A stretch of 64,000 bases of DNA, taken from Cryptomeria japonica (Eukaryota > Streptophyta > Pinopsida > Cupressales > Cupressaceae). How positions within the stretch are numbered: the stretch's first letter is position 1; each line of letters starts with the position of its first letter. Shown here one piece after another: positions 11,583-23,249 of the stretch. The notes beneath the pieces are model-generated. The model worked only from the letters and a program-made list of their open reading frames with translations, was not told where the DNA came from and ran no database searches. The position numbers were made by a program, and so were the translations under genes. The DNA lies in contig NC_081415.1 in NCBI RefSeq assembly GCF_030272615.1, positions 630,579,240 through 630,643,239 on the forward strand, in the 5' to 3' direction.

Positions 11583-12695
11583 TTAGACTTCTTTCGAAGT
11601 CATCTCCTTGATTAAACCCATCTTCCTTAATATTGCATATCCCCCACAATGCCCGTATGTTTTGAAACAACAATCTAGATTAGGTTGGAGAAGATCACTT
11701 GTCTTTTGTTCGTATAAGAAAGCAATCCTTATGTTTACTATTTTCATTGAAGAATCTTTCTCGGATATTATGGCATAGATTGAATTATTCTCCAAAATGG
11801 TTAATGAATCCTCCCAATTACTTGTAGGGTACACATTCTCCTTTGCATTGTTGGACTCATCCTTAAAGTCATTCTCAGTGTCAAAGAATAATGCCAAGGC
11901 ACTCTTCATTCTCTTATTTACCATTCTAACATTCTTTATCCTCCCCACAAATTGCCTTGTCTTCACCCTTTTTGTTGACCCTCTACCAAAGTGAACACCT
12001 TCAAAAATCTTGATGATTTTATCTTAGGGCTTAGGAAGGTTTTCTTTGAGACTATCTTCTTGGAATTGGTAAAGTTTTTCCTTACCTTCAAAAATATTGA
12101 TATCTTCTTCCTTGTATCTTCTATCCTTGAACACCCTTAGACCTTTTGATGGCATGATTGTACCTTGAGCTATATTCTCTTCTAACACTTCAATTTTCAA
12201 CTCTTCGAACTCCACTCTCCTTGCTTTTGAAGGTTTCACAAAGCCCGTTGACAGGATGGGATTGTGCCCTTCAATTCCTTACATATTAGTTTGTATTAGC
12301 ATTAGTGGTTTTGTTTTGTATGTGACAAGAATTCTTCCTTTCCGTTGTGATTCCATTGAAGATCTCTGCTTAAGTGGAGAGGGCTTAGAGCCCTAGTGAC
12401 ATGAACTTTGAGTCGTCGACCATAGCTCCACCTTGCCCTCGTGTTGCTTCGTTGTCAACGGGCTGGTAGGGTCTTTTTTTATGCCAATTGTGTGTGTGGT
12501 CATATGGTCCATTCTCCTTGCTTTCAAAGGTTTCACGAAGTTCATTGATAGGGCGAGGTTATGCCCCTTAATTCTTTCCATGTACTTCAACCTAGAATCC
12601 TTGGAAGGCCAAAACAACTTCCACAAGAGAGAATGACAAGAATTGCTTGCATAATGAGGATGCATGAAATGATTGAGTAAATATGAAATATACAA
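11583..12695 (-). pseudogene. Unrecognised decayed reading frame, about 370 codons
   Basis: On the minus strand one frame stays open from 12695 down to 11583, apart from stops near 12393 (TAG), about 12283 (TAA) and 12024 (TAA). I do not recognise the protein. It is rich in Lys, Glu, Ser and Asn. It contains an internal repeat: a segment reading IKGHN...NFVKPLKARR (around 12520-12580) recurs as IEGHN...GFVKPSKARR (around 12220-12280). No transmembrane segment or known catalytic motif is visible. It may be a remnant of a transposon protein or a host pseudogene. The fact that three adjacent open stretches share one frame is the main reason to report it. Confidence 0.35.
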
Positions 12696-13810
12696 TGGGA
12701 TGCCTTACTTATAAAGGCAATATGTAATGCTTTATGATTTACTAACATGACACAAATATTAAATGCTTAGCTAAAAGTAAATGAGATGAACATGACCCCA
12801 TTATAACTAATTTCTAGAAATAACATCTAGGACCTAAGTTAACATGTGAATATCTCCCCACTAGGAAATTACAAGGTACATGACCTTTACTAGGTACAAG
12901 ACATTACCCACACTAACATGGAAAGCCATATCCAAAATCTATGTTAGTTGAACTTGCCCAATTCCATTTTTTTAAAAGCAAAAATTATTGATCAATTTGA
13001 AATACAAAGAATAGAATCTAATTTGAGAGAAGGAATAAATAAAATGAATGCCCCTCATGCATAAAATTGAGTGTGAAGTGGAATTTTCTCACTTCAACAA
13101 ATAATCGCATATGCTCAACTAATATGCAAATTTTTTGGTAGCATAACAATGACATGATTCAAATGTTTAAAAATATATCAAAGATTTCTCAAAGAGTTAC
13201 CCCAATTCTTGAAAGGAATAATAAATTTTTTATTTTTTTAAAAGGTAAAAATGAATGGTCTTGAGGACTAGAGGTTTAATTAAAAGTCAACTAGTTTGAT
13301 TAAGTAGTTAATTGACTAAACAATCAACTAACCTAAATAACTAATCAACTAACCTATCTAACCAATCAACTACCTTGATTAATTAGTCAATTGACTTGAG
13401 GGATCAGTCAACTAACTTGATTGTTGAATTAGCTAATTTGATTGTTCATTGAACCAGTTTGATTGAGATTTAACTAGATCAATCAATTAATTAACTAATT
13501 TGATTAATGAGTGAAAGGTGGAGCTGACTAAATTGACTTGAGTGACATGTGGGTGAGGATTAATTAAGATTATTTATTTATTTTAATTGGATGTATGTGC
13601 ATGGATTAATTAGGAGATAATTAATTAATTAATAATTAATAATCAATTATTTAGTCGTATCATTGTCTAGTACCAATTATGGATAGAAAATTGTTGCATG
13701 TGGGTTGGCAATAAGCAAGCCGAATCAAGTTACTATTAACACAATGAGGGGCAGTAGGGAGGTTTCTACATGGATTTAAGAAGCTTTGGATCATGAAGAA
13801 CACTTAGTAG
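12696..13810. other. AT-rich intergenic DNA with a degenerate short repeat
   Basis: No gene seen. Between about 13264 and 13520 the sequence is made of imperfect 15-20-bp units based on TCAACTAACTTGATTAA, running into ATTAATTAATTAATAATTAA near 13620-13650. This looks like simple-sequence decay. The 100 bases before 13811 may belong to the LINE that continues after the solo LTR. Confidence 0.5.
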
Positions 13811-14224
13811 GGACCTGTTGTGACGTTTTCACACATCGCCCCATTGCAAATGGGGACCCTTGCTTTTTTGCTTTTTAGGGTTTGTTTTTTTTGGTCTTTT
13901 AGGGTTTTGTTAGTTAGCTTTTGCATTTTGAGTGTCGCCCAGGGGATCACATGGATAAGCAAGTCCGGCTTGAGTGAGGTCCTGATCCTGAATTTTGGCT
14001 AAGTCTGGAATGTCCTGATCCTGAATTTGACTAAGTCTGGAAGCTGAAAAACCTCCAAAAACTAGATTTTGCAATATAACTCCTGGAGGTCTGAAACCAC
14101 TCTCAAACATCTTGAAAGTATATATGGAATATAACTTAAAGTATAAGAAATGTTTCTTCTTTCTTATACTTAAATGTTATATTCCATTAAAATTGGCTTG
14201 ATAGAGAGTTCGAAAAGTCAAATT

Positions 14225-15885
14225 TCGCTCCTGTCCTTCACTGAGGATCCAGAGCAAATTTCGCTCCTGTCCCTCCCAGGAGGACCAAGGCGAAGCGCTC
14301 CTGTCCCTCACCAAGGGTCCAGAGCGATAATACTTATTTGAGCCATTCCTGACCGTGTTTGGACGAATTGAGACATCAAAGGCATGGTGAAGGACGAAAT
14401 AAGCATGATAGAGCATCCAAACTTGATCAAAAACATGAAATGATGAAGTTTTTGCCTAGAAGGTCAAATTCGCTCCTGTCCCTCACTGAAGAACCAGAGC
14501 GATTTTCTTTATATGCACAATTTTAGACCTTTTTTTGGACATTAACTTTTATTCATAGCATGAGGCAGGATGATATCTTCCCTAGCAAAGACATTTCATG
14601 GTGAAAAGTGAAGCATTTGGGCCTGGAGGACAAAAATCGTTCCTGTCCCTCACTGAAGGACCGGAGCTTGAAATCCAAAATTTCCTTGTCCTTGAAAGAT
14701 TTGAACGATTTGACGACTTGAGGAGAACCAAGGAAGTGCTTTTTACCAATTGAATATAATTTGAAGGCACAAACATGAGGAAAAATAGACCAAAATGCAA
14801 AATCGCTCTTGTCCCTTAGTTAGGGACCAGGGCGAAATCCATTGTAGCTCCCGTCCCTCTCCCAGGGACCAGAGCGAAATTCTTCATAAGGTAAAATTCA
14901 AGCAAAAGCAAGCAAGTTTTAAGTTTGAAGGCAAGAAAGGAGGGTGAAACTAGACCGTTGAAGATAAATTTGGAAGTTGGCAAAGTGTAGTTGAGCTTGA
15001 AAGTACAAATTCGCTCCTGTCCCTCAGGCAGGGACCAGAGTGAAATCTTCATGAAAGCTTAGATTTTGAATGTTGATCATGTTTCAAGTGTCCAAAGGGG
15101 ACCAAGGGACTTCATTTTACACGATGAAAGCAATGGCAAGTTGATGAAAGCAAGCATGAGCCCAGGACATTGAAGTTCGCTCCTGTCCCTCAGTCAGGGA
15201 CCAGGGCGATATCCACCATATTTGCCAATTCATTCAAAATTCATGCCAAGTCAAGATTGTACATGGTTGCACAGGGTCTAAGGCGTCTTAAGATGATGAT
15301 ATGCAAAGGTTTCAAACGTCAAAAGACTATCAATTTGAACAAGGAAGCTATATCGCTCCTGTCCCTCATCAAGGGACCAGGGCGATTTTCATTAAATCAT
15401 TTGTTTTCCTTCAAGATCACGTCAAAGTCAAGGTTCGCAAGATCAAGGACGTCATTAGAAAGGTGATGAACAAGGAGTTGAGGTTAAAAAATGACAAATT
15501 TGAGCTAGGATTCAAAGTTCGCTCCTGCCCCTCACCAAGGGACCAGGGCGATGAACATTCAAATATCAAATTTGCCTTGTAAAAGACAAGTAAGTATGCG
15601 TGGAATGAAAGAACAAAATCATTACTTGCCTTGTGATATAAATTGGTGATTAAAGAGGCGAAAGACCAAGGAAGAAAAAGCAAGTTCGCTCCTGTCCCTC
15701 ACCAAGGGACCAGGGCGATAATGGTCTTAAGAGGCATCCATCTACAACATTGAATCGATCAAGCTCGAGATTCCCAATGAAGATACCAGTCTCAACGTGA
15801 GGATGGAGGTTTTGAACATAAAAAGAGAATCAAGACTAAACATCAAATTCGCTCCTGTCCCTTAGTCAGGGACCAGAGCGATAGG
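14225..15885 (+). repeat. Hairpin-box array in LTR A (13 boxes)
   Basis: A box of about 34 bp, TCGCTCCTGTCCCT then a short loop then AGGGACCAGAGCGA, recurs at 14225, 14261, 14296, 14470, 14637, 14803, about 14846, 15011, 15177, 15353, 15519, 15686 and 15849. Each half is the near reverse complement of the other, giving 6 bp + 2 mismatches + 6 bp stems. From 14470 the main spacings are 167, 166, 208, 166, 176, 166, 167 and 163 bp. The sequence between boxes is much less conserved than the boxes. Confidence 0.9.
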
Positions 15886-16125
15886 TTTGTGTCCTTACCT
15901 CTTCCAAATTTGGCGCTAAAACATTCTTTAGATTTTATTAAATGCTAGGAAAAAATCGATAAATTTGAAATCCAATTAAAGTTAGCATTTAACATTAGCG
16001 CATGGGTCTTTATTAATTAATTTTTGCCTTTTAAAAATCGAGTTTATTTAAAATTATAGGCATTAAATTAATTAATTATAAATAAAATGGGGCACTTGAT
16101 TTAAAATTTGTTTCATTTTACAAGG

Positions 16126-16206
16126 GTCGGCCTTTAAGTTTATTTTAAATTTGCCTTATTCACCAAAGTCGGCCTAGAGTCAATGTGAAGGTGAGCGCCT
16201 ATAAAG
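16126..16206 (+). promoter_or_regulatory. Candidate upstream LTR promoter of A (P1)
   Basis: Two GTCGGCC boxes (16126-16132 and 16168-16174) sit upstream of a TATA-like element TATAAAG at 16200-16206. The same pair of boxes precedes a TATA element in LTR F (58357, 58421, TATA 58454) and LTR C (52548, 52587, TATA 52631). The arrangement is conserved between diverged LTRs, which supports function. No transcript evidence is available. Confidence 0.5.
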
Positions 16207-16543
16207 GAGTAGTTTATTTCATTTTCACATCATCATTTATCATCTTTTCATGTGCGATTTGGAGTATACAAAGGAAGTGCGAAATTATCATTCAAGAGGA
16301 GGTGCGAATTGTGTTCAAGGTGCGAGTCTTATCAATAGGAAGGCACAAGCATTATCAAAGGAGTTCGAGTTTCAAGTTAGGCGAACTTGCCAAGGACATT
16401 GAAGAACACATCAAAGACTCCAAGGGTGGCGAATTGATAAAGAAGACGTTCCTTATCCTTGAAGATCACGTTGAAGGCTTCTAACGTTAATTTTGCCTAG
16501 GCAAATTCCTCATTTTGCATTCTAGTGTTAGCTCTCAAGAGAG

Positions 16544-16746
16544 GTATGGCGATATGGATTTATTGTTTTGATTTTGAACGTTGATCGTCATAGCTTAAAT
16601 TTTGAATTTTGAAATTTTGAATTCCAGTAGCCCAATCGTTTTTTAGGAAATGATAATTCAAGGACTTATCATGAGGTTTCCTAAAATTAATTTAATCTAT
16701 GCTATTCATTGCAAAATCATGTTACTAATTTTGAAATGTTGTGTAG
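16544..16746 (+). other. Candidate intron within LTR A
   Basis: A GTATGG donor at 16544 and a TGTGTAG acceptor ending at 16746 bound a 203-bp AT-rich segment downstream of P1. The equivalent in LTR F is 58791-58988 with the same splice sites. An ATG follows at 16754 and opens an 80-codon frame ending at 16993; in F this frame is disrupted, so a protein is doubtful. Confidence 0.4.
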
Positions 16747-17228
16747 GCATCAAATGGAGATCTCATCAAGGAAAATCAAGCCAGATCAAGGACGATCAAG
16801 CAAGGACAAAGACGACCTTCTTCGATCCAGCCTAGCATCGACAAGGACGATTTTCTTCGATCAAACATCAACAAGGGCGACCTCTTCCAATCCAGCGTTC
16901 CAAGGCGAGGTACATCATCATCCTGCACATCAAGGACAAAAGGAGTTAGAACAAGAGTTAATTAAAGATAGCCTCTCAACGACATCAAATTGAATATCTA
17001 GCAAGCTACAAGTGTCAGATGAGGTGGCATCCCAGTCATCACTCCTCCAGTCAGTGTGGTCCACCTCAGCATGTCCAAGATTCAATGTACCTAACTCATG
17101 GAAGGTGGCACAAACTTCGATGTACCTACCCCGGCTATTCATTGGTCGATTTTTCTAGAGGGGACATGTGTCCAAGCAATACAATTTTATCATTGGTCAA
17201 GCATTAAATGTTATGTTTTGGTTGTAAC

Positions 17229-17318
17229 AAACCCTAATTAGGGTTTTCATTGTTGAATCTTGGCCATTGATCTTGAATTGATCTAAGCCATCAAATTGTA
17301 TTGTGGGCACTATATAAG
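17229..17318 (+). promoter_or_regulatory. Candidate main LTR promoter of A (telobox palindrome + TATA)
   Basis: AAACCCTAATTAGGGTTT at 17229-17246 is a perfect palindrome of two inverted plant teloboxes (AAACCCTAA). It is followed 64 bp later by TATATAAG at 17311-17318. The same pair is present in F, C and (slightly reduced) B. It lies about 865 bp before the LTR end, so it most likely drives the genomic RNA and defines the U3/R border. Confidence 0.65.
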
Positions 17319-18186
17319 CCCTGACATTTCATTTTGTAAAGGTAATTAGAGAGGGTGGTAAATAATAGAAAACAGTTAGTAGATAGAGAGTAGTTAGAAG
17401 TTGATAGAATAGTAATTAGAGTAAAATAGGAGGACAAGGCAAGAAATTGTTGCCATTGATTGTAAACAAACTCCATTTTCATTGAAGTAATGGTGAAGTG
17501 TGTCGTTTCTTGCAATTTGCATGGTTTCTTGTTGATTCTTCAATCCTAGATGGTAGATGATTAGATGAATGGAGGAAATGTGATTGATTGATGGTGGAAT
17601 TCGTATATCCATACTACTAGCAGTTTGTTGATTGCAGACTTGCCTTGTGTAGTCAACTGGAATCATTCAGCTTAAGCTCAATTTCAATTTGTCGCTTCTT
17701 CATTGATATGCATCAACTTGATGGTGTCTATGCCTGCGGTGATGATTTGAACATCATAAAGCTTCCCTTAGAAGATCGCACTAGCCTTGTGGAGATGGTC
17801 CATTGATGTCAAAACAAGACCTAGTTAGAGTTTCATCAAAAATCAAATCATTGCTCCTACATTCTTAGTATTAGGATTAGATCTTCTCTTCGCCCTCATC
17901 CTTTTTCCATTTTTTCAAATCTAAGCCAGTAAGAGCCTGTGTTCCAGCAAAGCAGATCGGAAGTTCAATCATCAGATGTAAGTCCCCTTGTGATTCCAGC
18001 AAATCACATTATACCATTGGAGTTTATCCACACGTAGAGACCCTACTAACCAGAATATTGGAGTCATCCTAACTGATCCTTCATGCGAATCTTCAGCAGT
18101 TAGAGACTTTATTCAAGAGAGGATAAGATGCCTTTAGGTATTTTATTCTGTGTATGATGGTGTACAAAATACACGTCAACAGGACC

Positions 18187-21100
18187 CTAGATCAAAATGT
18201 TGTCATTCCCCCTCTTCCTAGTAGTAATTTGTAGGCAAGGCTCATGTTAAAGACATTGCTACAAGAAGTGGTTGGATTAAAATTGTTACAAATAAGAGAA
18301 AAAAGAGGAGTCTAAACTTTACTCCAAGAGGAAGGAATTAGAGGATCAAATTTCTAAATGCTTTGACATGTTTAGGAATCCAATGGACACCTCTCCTTGA
18401 TTATTTCCAATTACCTTTAATTGCTTTTCTTGGGATGTTAGGGGGCTTGAATCCCTAGATAGGGAGTATATTGTAAAGAGATACGTAACCTTGACAAACG
18501 CAAGGATGATATCCTTCTTCAAGAGGTAAAGGCAATAAAATTTACTTTAGAAACTAATCTCAAATTTATTTAGAAGTAATCCTCCCGCTTCTATACTAAT
18601 CATGCAAGAGGTAAGAGAGGTGTTGCCATTTTGCTTTCTAACAAATGGTCTAAATATGTGACTAATCATGGTTTTTTTCCATGCAATATGGCTATTTGGA
18701 TTGTCATTGAAAAGGATAATAGGAAATCTGGTGTATGCTCCATTTATGCTTCAGATGAATATAAGGACTGGTTCAATTTATGGAAATGGATGTGTAACCT
18801 TCAAGATCTCCCCTGGATATTGGGGAGTGATTTTAATATAATTGAAAAAATGAAGACGAGTATGGAGTAATAGATATGGGGCGAAAAGGTAATGATAAAT
18901 TCTTGGGGTACAAAACAGGAAAAAAATTTTTAACATATTTGATCCTTTGGAAGGATTGAAAAAAGAAAATTAAAAAATATGGTATACTTGGAGCAATTCC
19001 CAAAAAGGGAATAGAACAATGTATTGGAGATTGGATAGGTTTTATGCTAATAGGGATCTCTTCAATTTTGGTCAAATTGAGGATGGTAAGTAAATGTATA
19101 CCCTTTCCCTATCTAATCATCACCCTATCAAAGTTAAAATCATGATTGCTAATGAGACTTCTAAAGAGTGTAAAAAAGAAGGCATATTCATCCTAATACT
19201 AGCCTACTAAGGGATCAAGATTGTTATGAATCCATCTTCACCATTAGGGAGATTAATAGGTGGATGCTAAAAGAAAAATCTACTATTGAGAAATGGGAAA
19301 TTGATGTCAATATTATGTGTCGACACCTAAAATTGTCTTGTCCTAATTTAATTACTTTATTCTAAGCCTTATATTAATTAAATACATTTTTTTTATTTAA
19401 TCAATTCACTTATCCTCTTCTAGCCTTTCCCCATTCAAATAAATATTTTTATTTATTTAAATTATATTTTCTCCAAATTAAATAAATGTTTTATTTATTT
19501 AATTGGTCCCACTTACTCTATTAATTAATTTTTTTTATTATTATTTAATTTATTCATTAACTTTTTCCCTCTATGACACTTGCCATTTATCTCTTGATTT
19601 TATCCAAATCATCTTTCTAATATTTTATCATTTTCCCTACCTACCCTTTAATCCTAGCCGACCATTTATCCTTTCACCTCTTAATCCTATCCCTTCATTT
19701 TCTAAGGTGTTTTCTTTAGAAGAGGATTAATTCATCCTTATCAACCCTAATCTAGGAATCTAACTAATCAGCGATCAATTTTCATGTGATCAAGCGACTT
19801 CACAACCACAATTTGTTCTTTGTTGAGCTCTTGTGCACACATAAAATTTGAGAGCGATCATATCAAACAAGATCAATGGAGATAGGAAACAATGGAGATC
19901 AAATGTTACTAAGCATGTGAATGGTATAATCTTTCTATTTTGTTGTGATTTGCATGTTTTAGGTTCTTAATTGGTGTATGGTGGATTCTTGATTGTAGAA
20001 CTAGGGTTTATGTGGTTGAATCTTTGTTGGTTTTAAATAGTTTAATCTTCCCATTTTCACTATATACATTATGAAAATTACATACCAAATTGTAGGCAAT
20101 AAAAGAGCCACGATAATAGGAGGACTGAAAATAGCTTTCAAGAACAACTTCTAAATCTTGAATGTAATCTTTAGAATGACCTAAAGAGCTTAGGTCTGAA
20201 TGCAGAATTAATCCTTGTGAAAACTCCTTGAGAAGGTTGCAAGTTGCTAAGAAATGGGGCCTTCGGGTGAAAAAAATGAAATGGTTAAAAAATAAAGATA
20301 AAGGTTCAAAAAATTTCTTTAGATTTATTTAAGAGAAAGGATTCAAGGAAAATGTAAGTAATATTTGCTCAAATAATAGTCTCCTAAGTGACCTAGAAGA
20401 GGTAAAAGGTCAATTCCTTAGTTTCTATAAAAGCATGTTTACCTTTTGTGGGGAACTCCTTGGATGGTCATAGTGCTTATGATATCTACAAGAAACATTG
20501 GAAATATGATATCTAAACATTGGAAATATGATATCTGAGGAAGATGCAAATAGATTGGATAAGGAAATTTCCAAAGAGGAAATTATAAGAACTATTAAGC
20601 TTCTAAACAACAATAAATCTCTTAGGGAAGATGGATTTCATGTAGAACTTTATAAGAAGAATATAAATTGGGTGAGTGATAACTTGCTATAGGTTTACAA
20701 AGAGGCAATTGATAGAGGCTTTCTAGGCAACAACATTAAAAAAGGTATTATAAAGTTGTTACCTAAAGAAGATGATAAGTCTCTAATTAAGAATTGGAGA
20801 CCTATTACCTTACTTTATGTTTCCTACAAAATCCTTCATGAAATTATGGCCCAGAGATTAATAAATATATTGCCTTCCTTTATTAGTAGCACACAAACTA
20901 GTTTTATAAAAGGTAGATATATTTTAGAAAACTTCCTAACTAGTTGGAAGGCTATGAAATGGACAAGGTATACAAATCAAAATGTTGCTATTCTCCTTTA
21001 AGACTTTGAGAAAGTGTAGGAAAGGGTAAAATGGTCCTTTCTTAGGGCGACCCTGGAAGCCTTTGGATTGCCTAATTGATTTTATCAGATGATGAATACT

Positions 21101-22880
21101 CTTTTGAAAGATGTTCCCAAGTTGATGTTAATAGTACTCTTATTGAGTAATTCTCATTAGAGAGATCAATACCACTTTCCTTTGCTCTATTTGTAATAGC
21201 ATTAGATGCCACCACCTATATTCTGGGAGACTCAACATTGAATCCAAAAATTAGAGGTATATCCCTTCCTAATAGTGAACCTAACAAGCAAGTCAAGTAC
21301 TTAAGAATTCCTTTTGTTGTAAACCCATGCTTAAAGGACATGTGGATTTGGGTTAAGAAGAAAATTAACAAGAAATTAGATAATTGGAATAAGCAAATAC
21401 CTATCCTTGGTAGGAAGAATCCAAATTTGTCAAAAGATCCTATTTTCCTACAATGTTTATTACTCCTTTGTTTGGCTATTTAATAGATATCAAGTTAATG
21501 TGATTTAGAAGAGAATTAAACAATTGTTATGGTCTAACGGGAGGGGCAAAAAGAAAAAAACGCATAGTTAAGATTGGTGTTGTCTTGAGAAGACTCAAGG
21601 TGGTTTAGGTTTGAAAGACCTTAGGAAGCATGCCATAGAACTAGTTGTCAAATGGATTATTAAAGCATTAAAGGCAATGAACCATGAAACATTTAAATTA
21701 GAAACAATTTTTAGTTTGTTTTCCCCAAGCAAGCTAAGCCTTGAAAACAACTCTCCTTATGGAACCTTTTGACTAACAAATTATTTGTTACTCCTATGAG
21801 GTCTAATGTCTTCAAAAGCTTGTGGAAAGCTTGGGAATTAGAAGAAAAATAAATAATTGTGATTTGTAAATTGTGGAAACAACTAAATCTACTCCTCAAG
21901 ATTAGTTTGGTGGAATCTAGACCATAGTGGGAAACCCCTTTCTCTATTACAAGGATGTTTAGCAAATATTGGTCTATGAAGGGTAATAAATGATTCGAGG
22001 ATGTATTATGTAATGACCACTTGAGAATTTGGGCTTCACTTAGTACAAACTTTGATTTACCTCCATCTAATTGGAGGGTTTACTCTATTCTTGCGGAGAC
22101 ATGCAAAAGTATCCATTTTCATGTCTTGTGTGCTCCTAATATAGATATCGTTTACGCTCTTCAATGGGATGATGTCTCTAATTTTTAGAATGTGAAAGCT
22201 AAAAATGTATACAATATATTGAATGGCACCAAGTGCCTAAATTCATACTTTACAATAACTGGAATATTAATTTATTTGATTAACAATGATCTAATATGTT
22301 TACTACTTTATGGGCTAATAAGCTTGAGCCTAAAAAGGCTTGTTTCAAATGGTTATTTATTCTTTAGAAAATACCCTATAATGTGGCATCTTCAAGTGTA
22401 AATGTATGTGATCTTTGTAGGAAACCTGAAACTATTAAACACATTTTTTTAAATGCTTTCTTGCTAAAGAAATTTGGAATTGTTTCTATGCTAAAATTGA
22501 AGTTTGGGGTGATAAAGGTAGGATTAATTGGAATGAAATCCTTGTTGGTTATGTAAATGGTTTAAATAGATAATGTAATTTGTTTTGGGTTATTTTTTCT
22601 ACTAAGATTTTATGGTTCATCTAGAAATCTAGAAATGACAAAAATTCCAAGGCAATAAGAGGTCATTTACTGAGCCTTTTAAAAGACTCATTTTCTTTGA
22701 TGTTTCGATGCATGTCACCTTGACAATGGAGGTATCCAAACACAAGTTCATTAAATTGTTGAAAGAGGGTACAATGGAGGCCAATAGAGAAGAAATCAAA
22801 TATGGACAACAATGGTTGTCCAATAAGTCAAATAATATCCCCTTCATGAGAGGATATCTACAATTCTAGAGGAAATATAA
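18187..22880 (+). pseudogene. Decayed L1-like LINE (endonuclease and reverse transcriptase)
   Basis: Translated fragments in order match a plant L1-type LINE. The apurinic endonuclease domain has a fragment ending LPWILGSDFNIIE (18631-18870), then WYTWSNSQKGN and RLDRFYANRDLFNF, then SNHHPIKV (normally SDHxP; the Asp is lost). The reverse transcriptase start is at 20740-21000 (LLPKEDDKSLIKNWRPITLL, SFIKGRYILENF). Weak C-terminal zinc-region and nuclease-like remnants run to about 22850. There are many stops and frameshifts, so it is an old dead copy. It is split by the solo LTR 19318-20068, and solo LTR A probably also landed in it, since reading continues across TSD GGACC. No poly(A) tail or LINE TSD could be placed, so the ends are approximate. 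Confidence 0.8.
19318..20068 (+). repeat. Solo LTR inside the LINE (751 bp)
   Basis: Starts TGTCGACACC and ends TATATACA. A perfect 5-bp TSD, TTATG, lies at 19313-19317 and 20069-20073. Removing the insert and one TSD copy rejoins LINE sequence. The 5' half is rich in TTTATTTAATT-type sequence. The retrotransposon family was not identified. Confidence 0.88.
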
Positions 22881-23096
22881 TATGAAATATTTAGTAGAGG
22901 TATTGAAGAAAGGTCTAAATTTTGTATTTGGATGTAATGAATGAAATTACTTTCAAATGGATGGTGAGTCAAGCTTCATGGATAGGTTTACCACTCAAGA
23001 GATGTTGTTGTTTTGTAATACTTGTAGTAGATAGATAGGATTATGAGGTAATAGATAGATTTTAGTATAGTGTGATATTGTTAGCACATAGATAAT

Positions 23097-23249
23097 GACC
23101 TTGCATGGTCATAACATTGTGATAATAAATTGGCATCTATTGTAGCCTTGTACGATTTATAATCTTTTTAGTGGGACCTTGCATGGTCAAAACAATGTTA
23201 TTATGAATTGACAATTGTTGAAACTTTATATGGTTTGTCATCAACTAGT
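23097..23249 (+). repeat. 77-bp tandem duplication, diverged
   Basis: Copies start GACCTTGCATGGTCA at 23097 and 23174, share the first 18 bases almost exactly and are diverged further on. Confidence 0.7.

Larger units (their letters stand above)
13816..18181 (+). repeat. Solo LTR 'A' of the giant-LTR family (4,366 bp)
   Basis: Bounded by a perfect 5-bp TSD, GGACC, at 13811-13815 and 18182-18186, with nothing but LTR between. This is the signature of a solo LTR left by LTR-LTR recombination. It starts TGTTGTGACG and ends ACACGTCAACA. In order it holds two terminal hairpins (TGTGA/TCACA and CCCCATT/AATGGGG), a hairpin-box array (14225-15885), a promoter region near 16126-16206, a candidate intron (16544-16746), a short reading frame (16754-16993, not conserved in copy F), and a second promoter near 17229-17318. 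It closely resembles solo LTR F at 55906-60347. At 4.4 kb it is far longer than ordinary plant LTRs and similar in size to the LARD-type LTRs known from Triticeae. Confidence 0.95.

Noticed and set aside
14225..15885. Regularly spaced palindromic boxes resembling a CRISPR array
   Set aside because: Spacers are about 130 bp, share similarity with each other and lie within a plant LTR; there are no cas genes. It is an LTR repeat array.
19503..19730. 75-codon hydrophobic frame in the small solo LTR
   Set aside because: Low-complexity Phe/Leu/Ser translation of AT-rich LTR sequence.
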